Positions 58,351 through 64,000 of a DNA stretch of 64,000 nt are shown here, piece after piece. Made by a program: the position numbers and the translations under genes. The notes under the pieces were generated by a model, which saw only the letters and a program-made list of their open reading frames with translations, made no database searches and was not told the DNA's origin. Each line of letters begins with the position of its first letter. Position 1 is the first letter of the stretch. Origin of the DNA: Portulaca oleracea (Eukaryota > Streptophyta > Magnoliopsida > Caryophyllales > Portulacaceae); contig CM055874.1 of NCBI GenBank assembly GCA_029582165.1, positions 29,720,883-29,784,882 of the forward strand, given 5' to 3'.

Positions 58351-59400
58351 CGACAACCTGGTGTCAGTGATGGCTCCTTGCACAGAAACCAAAGTTGAAT
58401 GTCTGATCATTTTGAACAATGACTGGAGATACAGAGATTTACCTGTCTGGAAGATTGATCGCAGTTGATCTTAAATGTCGACAATGCCTAATGGATTTTC
58501 CCGAGGTGGATCGGATTTTCCTGATGTTGGTGAAGCCCAATGGATTTTTTCGATGCGGACCAGATTTTCCTTGTGTTGATGGTGCCCACTTTGATTGAGT
58601 ACTGGATAGGACCAAAGTCATAGTAGAACAGCTTTGATGGACACTAGTCGAGATGTGACTTTGTGGTGTAAAGCCTGTGGATATGATTTTGGATTGCAAA
58701 GCCAAGGGTGATGCTTGGAAGCTGAGTCCTGCATCGCGGTCGTGGGCGGCATACGCCTCTTTGGGGATGATCTCGAGCAAGAATGATGCTCTTCTTGACT
58801 GTTGATGAATTTTTTTTTTAGCGTATCGTGCGCTGGTCTCAGGCGAGAATGACGCCCTACTTGAAGTGATCTCAGGCGTCTGATGACATCCTTACTTGAA
58901 GGTGTGGACTGACACTTGGAAGCTTCGTCCTGTGTCGCGGTTGATGTTGATGTTCTAGTCTTTCCCAGTGTCGTTCCAGTCCTTCCTGGTGTCGTTCCAG
59001 TCTTTCCCGGTGTCATTATTTGGCATGCTCAATTTGGAGGGACTCCACCGACCGCGATGTCGATGGCCCTGGGATAGTCCTCACCGGTCACGATGCCGAT
59101 AGTTCTGATGTTGGGGACTTACGCCGATCTCCGCTGGCGACCCTGTGTTTGGTCTTTTTGATGATGATGGCATTTTTTATGCCGATGAGACTTCACTGGA
59201 TGCGATGTCGGTGGCTCTTATTCCTGAGATCTTATTTAACCCGATCTCGATGACTTTTATTGCTGAGATTCCGCCGAGCTTTGCCGGCGGCTCTGGATTT
59301 TGATTTTCGATCATGATGGCAATTTGATGTCGAGGAACTTCATCAAAACTCTGCCGATGACCCCTATTTTTCCTGCAAAATGTAAAGATATTTTTGTCAG
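58351..59400 (-). other. E6 3' internal region with short repeats
   Basis: Includes three to four copies of a 20-bp unit (GTGTCGTTCCAGTCCTTCC) at 58968-59013 and degenerate longer units with GATGTCGATGGC and CCGATCTC at 59040-59350. Minus-strand frames here (58439-58780, 58618-59016) look like repeat products; I do not call a gene. Confidence 0.65.
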
Positions 59401-61319
59401 TTTAATGAATTTTGAATTTTTATCCAGATAACTTACTTCGGATTGCATCAACCTAATCGTTGGGAAAATGGTCTTATTTGGGGACTTGATGCTTCAATCT
59501 TGAGAAGAACAACTCCATCTTATTGGGTGCGTCCAACCACGTTTCTTCCTTTTTTTTTTTGGTATTTTTGGCTTTTATTGAAAAGTTGTGACTTTTTGGT
59601 GGAGAGGACGTCGTCGTGCTACTCAGCCAGCTGTATAGGAACATCAGTAAGGACGGTGCAATTGGTTTTTCAACAAGATGAGCATGTGTGGTTCTTTCAT
59701 TCTCACACCTCGGTATGCCTTATTTCTTCTACAAGCATGTTATTGTTGAAGGGACTTTCATGTTATTGCTTGATTTAGCACTCTAAGTTGAATTTAAATT
59801 AGGTGATACTTCAAATTTTGCTTCAAGCACAGAGATGCTAAAATTTCACTTGGGGAAGGGATTCTTGAATTTCGCCCGGTCGTTGATCTGTATTGGTCAA
59901 GTGAAGATTCTATCCTTCGTGTCGGACATGTCCCATTTGTGTCTGGCAGAAATGATTCTACCCTTCATGTCGGACAGGTGTCGTTCGTGTCTAGCTGATG
60001 ATGCATGACTTGACTGGATGGTAACTTGTCTAGCAAGAGTTGGATTAGAGATTGCTCTAATCTTGCTCTCAGTGATTGTAAACCATGTCGACCGGTCTGA
60101 TTGAGATACCATATAGGCTAAAACAGCCCCCAGTGTTGTGTTATGGAGCAACGATGTGGGACTTTCCTACTTGTTTTTTTCATTTTCAGATATGCGGGTA
60201 TGCATGCAACTAGTCTACTAAACTCTTGCACAAACAATGCAATTTTTTGTTTTGTTTTTGATACAAACATTCATGCACTCATGCGTTTATGCATGACTGT
60301 TGACTTTAACCATGACAGACCGACTCTAAGCAAGACAAACTGACTCTTTGCAAGACAAACTGACTCTACGTGACTCTGACTCGACAAATAGATGCAATGC
60401 ACACGTATTATGCTTAGACAGGACACACGTATGATGCTTTATGTTATTCTACACATGCAACTCTACATGCAGGTAACCCCCCGACTCCATATTTAGACAA
60501 TATTTTTCTAGGACAATGCTTTCTTAAGACAATGGCTTCCTATGACAAAGCTTTCCTAAGACAATGCTTTCTAATGATCAAGGTCACTCGTAGGGCATTT
60601 TCAGGAAAAATCAGGATGAGTAACATTTCGGTCCATCTGACAAGGAATCATGGTGGAGGCGCTAGAACTGAAGAATGTACTTCTTGGATGTTCATGTAGA
60701 TGACCTTGATTGCTTGCAAATCTATGCTGATGTATGACAAGCCCCTGATTTGGCATAGTGTCTTGATGACATTGTCTTGCTTTGGAGGGTACCTTGGAGA
60801 TTTGCAAGCCCCCAGCTTCGTGTGAATTGACGATATGATGCACGGAAACCATGGAGTATAAGGAGGCATAGTCCTTAGTAGTGAGTCTCAATCTCGCCTT
60901 TTGCCTAACTTGCCCAAAGCGTTTTCAAGTTAGCCCCTCTTTTTCCATTTTTTTCTTTCTTTCTTTTTTTTCTTTTTCTTTTTTTTTTAAGACCACTGTT
61001 AGGACGTTAATGAGAATGAAGATGCATGACCTTGTAGGATAGGGAGTAAGTGTCCCTCTTAAAAATTATCTCTGATAAATTTCTCGAATGATGTCACAAA
61101 GGTAGCATAAACCCCAGTTTAGAGTAGCTTGTTTCTGAGTCTGTTTATTATCATGTGATTGCCAGTTATCTGCCGATTCGATGTGGATGGCGTTTGCTCT
61201 TGCTAAGATGTGAACCGCACTCAGATGTGCTGAGAGTCGGCATTAAGAACAGAACCTCATACTTGTAGTAATGACCGAGCTGAAAGGTCCTCAAAGGGTA
61301 AGATAAGATGAAGAGGCAA
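59401..61319 (-). other. E6 3' internal region, no gene seen
   Basis: Local repeats only: a 46-bp duplication (59905-59998, ATTCTACCCTTCATGTCGGA), a 22-bp repeat three times (60305-60370, AGACAAACTGACTCT), and an 18-bp repeat about six times (60495-60580, TTTCCTAAGACAATG). A polypyrimidine tract lies at 60940-60988. Confidence 0.7.
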
Positions 61320-61600
61320 GAAAAGGTTGGTTGGAAGATTTTTGGTGAAAGAGATGGTTGACAATGGTTTATTAATGAATGGGATGTGGAGACACTTAAG
61401 AATGATCGTGTCTTGAAAGGGAGAAGAGATGGTCAAATGGGATAGACATCATCTCTTGAGAAAAGGTTGAAAGGGATGGTAGATGAGAGTTTATTGATGA
61501 ATGAGATAGGGAGACACTCAAGAATGATCGTGTCTTGAAGAGATGGTCAAATGGGATAGTGATCATCTCTTGGGAAAAGGTTGAAACATGGTTATGGAAT
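61320..61600. repeat. Tandem duplication of about 125-135 bp
   Basis: AGAAAAGGTTG...GAGACACTTAAGAATGATCG...GTCAAATGGGATAG...CATCATCTCTTG is present twice in direct orientation (from 61325 and from 61457). Confidence 0.85.
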
Positions 61601-63159
61601 GATGTCCAAGTATGACGGAAGGAAGATGGAGGGTTGATGATGATGATTAAATCTAGGGTTTCCTCTCCTTTTGCCTAGCCCGACCGAGTGGGTTTTCAGA
61701 CCAGAATTTTATTCTCTCTCTTTTTTTTATTCTCTCAAAGACCAGCTTATTCAACGATGGATGTTCTCAAAAGGGAACATAATTAGTCGGGCCTCGAAGA
61801 GGATTTCCCACGCATCCGAGGTGGAATCAGGCTAGTCGTAGTTCTTTAAGCGCAACTTTGATGGGTAATGCTTCAAGGAAGGCTCAATGGTTCAAAAAGA
61901 TGGTCATGAAGGTTTGAGGGTTCATATGTAGGTTATGGATAGTTATGATGGTGTATGAAGGTTATTGAAGGCTGAAAGGTATGATGAGGTGAAGGTTTAG
62001 GATGAGATTATTTCTCTGGTGTGCATGACCCTTATTCCCGCCTTCTAATTTCTTATTCTCCCCTCTTTTCTTTCTTCCTTTTTTTTTTTGCTTTCCTCCA
62101 TTTCCTTTCTCTTTTTTTTTTTTTTTTGATTTCTTCCCTTTCTTTCTTTTTTTTTCTATTTCTCTCAACTTCTCTTTTTTTTTTTTGAACTCCATTTTTC
62201 TGGGTCTCTCTTTTTTCTTTTTTCTTTTTTTTTTGCTCTCTTTTTTTTCGAACTTCTTCATGGGTCACCTCCCTATTCTCCTTTGGTCATTCACACCTTT
62301 GGGATTTGGTTAATGTTTGAAAGCAAAGGAAAGGTTAAGGTTTGATGGAAAGGTTAGAAATGTAAGTCATAGGTAAGTCGAGATTGGAAGAAAAGATGAG
62401 GGTAATATCGGTGGTGAAATGAAGGTGAGGCGAAAGCCCCCTATCCTCAACACATATGGTTGAGATGCGACATTTCCAATGAGGAGCATTCAGTTTAAAA
62501 AGATTATTGGGTTTGGTATTTCCTGATGACATTCTCTCCTTTTGCTCAGCCTGTTCGATGGAAGGTTTTCCTCAATGAGGTTTTCAAACCGGCCACTCTA
62601 TAGTTTTTCACTCTTTTTTTTTTTTGAATTTTTTTTTTGAATTTCTCTCTAGCCCTGGATTCAAGAAAACAAAGGATGGGAACGGGGTATATGAAAAAGA
62701 TGGAAGGATAAGAGAAAGTAAATTTGTCAGACTTGGTTTGAAAGGATGACGAATGGATGAGAGAAATATTCAACTTAAGTCATAAGCACAAGCACGAAAT
62801 TCTGTTTGATCAAATAGCAACAAGAGAAACAAAATTCAAGAAATGAATTAAGAACGAGCTCTTAACTTTGACAAACTCTGGAAACGAAATGCTTGACAAC
62901 CAGGATTGTAGCTACTTCTAAAGCTCCTTTGATGATGTTCCCTCCTTGTCCTCGTATGGGGAATCCATGTTATATCTGGTCCTCTATGCTGCTTTCGGCA
63001 GGGGCAGTTTCCCTGACTGGATCATTTGCTCCAAAGTCTACCAATTCTCCATGTTGTTCCCTTAGGATCTATGGTAGTTGTAGAATTTCTCGTCATCCAA
63101 ATATTCTCTTTATGGTTAGCTCAGGCCTTGACCTTGACACTAGACAAAAGATGAAAAAA
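61601..63159 (-). other. E6 3' internal region with polypyrimidine tracts
   Basis: A T/C-rich tract at 62040-62260 (polypurine on the element strand) and smaller ones at 61710-61735 and 62610-62650. A plus-strand frame at 62893-63294 has no recognisable domain and overlaps the next repeat array, so it is not called as a gene. Confidence 0.65.
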
Positions 63160-64000
63160 CCACCCCAATGTATGCATGACCTAAATAACCTATATGGACT
63201 TCCTAAAATGAAAAACGCCTATATGCTGACTCGGGAAAGAGTCACCCAAGACATGGGTTTGAATGAGTTAACAAATCTATATAGGACTTCCTAGGATGCA
63301 AGACTTCTATATGCCGACTGAAGGAAAAGAATTACCCACGACATGGGTCTACATGTCCTAAATTCTATATGAGACCTCCTAAAGTGCAAATGCCTATATG
63401 TTGTCCCGGAAATCGTAAATTATGACATGGGTTTACAGTAGACTTCCTAAAGAAAGACACTCATATGATATGCCGACTCGAGAAAAGACTCACCCATAAC
63501 ATGGGTTTACACTAGACATCCTAAAAAAAGAAGACACTCACATGATATGCCAACACGAGAAAAGACTCACCCATGACATGGCTTTACACTAGACTTCTAA
63601 AAAAAGACAGATATTTACATGATGACTCTAGACACAGACTTGCCCATGACTTAGACCTTATACGAGAATTCCTAAGAATGAAAGACACTTACACGCTAAC
63701 TCGAGAAACGACTCAATGATTGACCCATGGCATGGGTTTGCATGACTTAGACCCTATAGGGGACTTCTATAATGCAGGACATTCATGTGTTGACTCTAGA
63801 AAATGACTCACCCATGCCCTACCAACCTATATGAGACCTCCTAAAGATTGTAAGACACTTATATGCAGACAATAACACAAAGACTCATCCTAGACCTTAT
63901 ATGACCCTTTCTAAAGAATGCAAGACACTTACATGCAGACACTAACGCAAAGATTCATCCTATACCTTATATGATACTTTCTAAAGAAAAAGACACTCAT
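63160..64000. repeat. Degenerate tandem array of 70-90 bp units
   Basis: At least eight units with ACATGGGTTTACACTAGACT, TCCTAAA, AGACACTCATATGAT, and GACTCGAGAAAAGACTCACC in the same order, spaced about 72-110 bp. The array runs off the window edge. Confidence 0.82.

Larger units (their letters stand above)
56551..64000 (-). mobile_element. E6: Tat-like element, 3' LTR and 3' internal region
   Basis: The LTR shares its start (TGTAGACACCGGGATTTRCACCGA) and its inner end (CTAAGCAACCTTAGTCG) with the E3 LTR but is otherwise diverged, so this is a related subfamily. The polypurine tract GTGGGGGCTCTC is conserved. The following 6.3 kb toward the window edge shows no gag, pol or antisense gene, only a series of different tandem repeats. 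Coding regions would lie beyond 64000. Confidence 0.85.

Noticed and set aside
61962..62268. Lysine/glutamate-rich minus-strand frames
   Set aside because: They are the translation of a T/C-rich tract.
62893..63294. 133-codon plus-strand frame as a gene
   Set aside because: No recognisable domain, and its second half lies in the tandem array starting at 63160.

Overview
The window is plant nuclear DNA, almost certainly an angiosperm, and consists nearly entirely of nested LTR retrotransposons. The evidence is plant-type LTRs (TG...CA ends, tRNA-Met and tRNA-Asp primer sites), chromovirus, Tat-like, Athila-like and copia coding remnants, plant mobile domain (PMD) sequence, GT-AG introns, and AT-rich spacers with microsatellites. 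I see no intact host gene, rRNA, tRNA or CRISPR array. Lineage and domain names are from memory; no search was run.

Layout. 1-2527: truncated minus-strand Tat-like Ty3 element (E0). 2528-4461, 41666-42432 and 51397-56550: pieces of one old minus-strand transposon-like locus with an Ulp1-type protease remnant. 4462-41660: minus-strand Tekay-like chromovirus with perfect TCTAC duplications, itself loaded with insertions: a gag-only copia element (8077-12100) in its RT, and a plus-strand Ty3 element E1 (14511-40304) at the start of its gag. E1 carries an 18-kb Tat-like element E3 (15636-33716, duplications CTCCC) in its 5' LTR and an Athila-like solo LTR (34329-35777, duplications AACGA) in its protease. 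42433-51391: gag-only Athila-like element, minus strand. 56551-64000: 3' LTR and long 3' internal region of another minus-strand Tat-like element (E6), continuing past the window.

The most interesting content is in E3. Behind its gag-pol lie two antisense, intron-containing genes, each with its own TATA box: one encodes a DUF7745-like protein (25393-26811), the other a PMD protein (27552-30989). The last codons of the first gene recur at 2-94 in E0, so the cassette belongs to the family. E3 is also studded with about 18 copies of an 18-bp palindrome, AAAACCCGCGCGGGTTTT and variants. The Athila-like, E6 and Tekay-like LTRs each carry a different repeated palindrome of similar size. The 3' end of E3 has undergone a 1.3-kb inversion that splits its LTR.

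All coding regions are decayed by stops, frameshifts, insertions or deletions. The cleanest are the RNase H-integrase frame of E0 (437 codons), the RNase H-integrase frame of E1 (607 codons) and the RT frame of E3 (591 codons).
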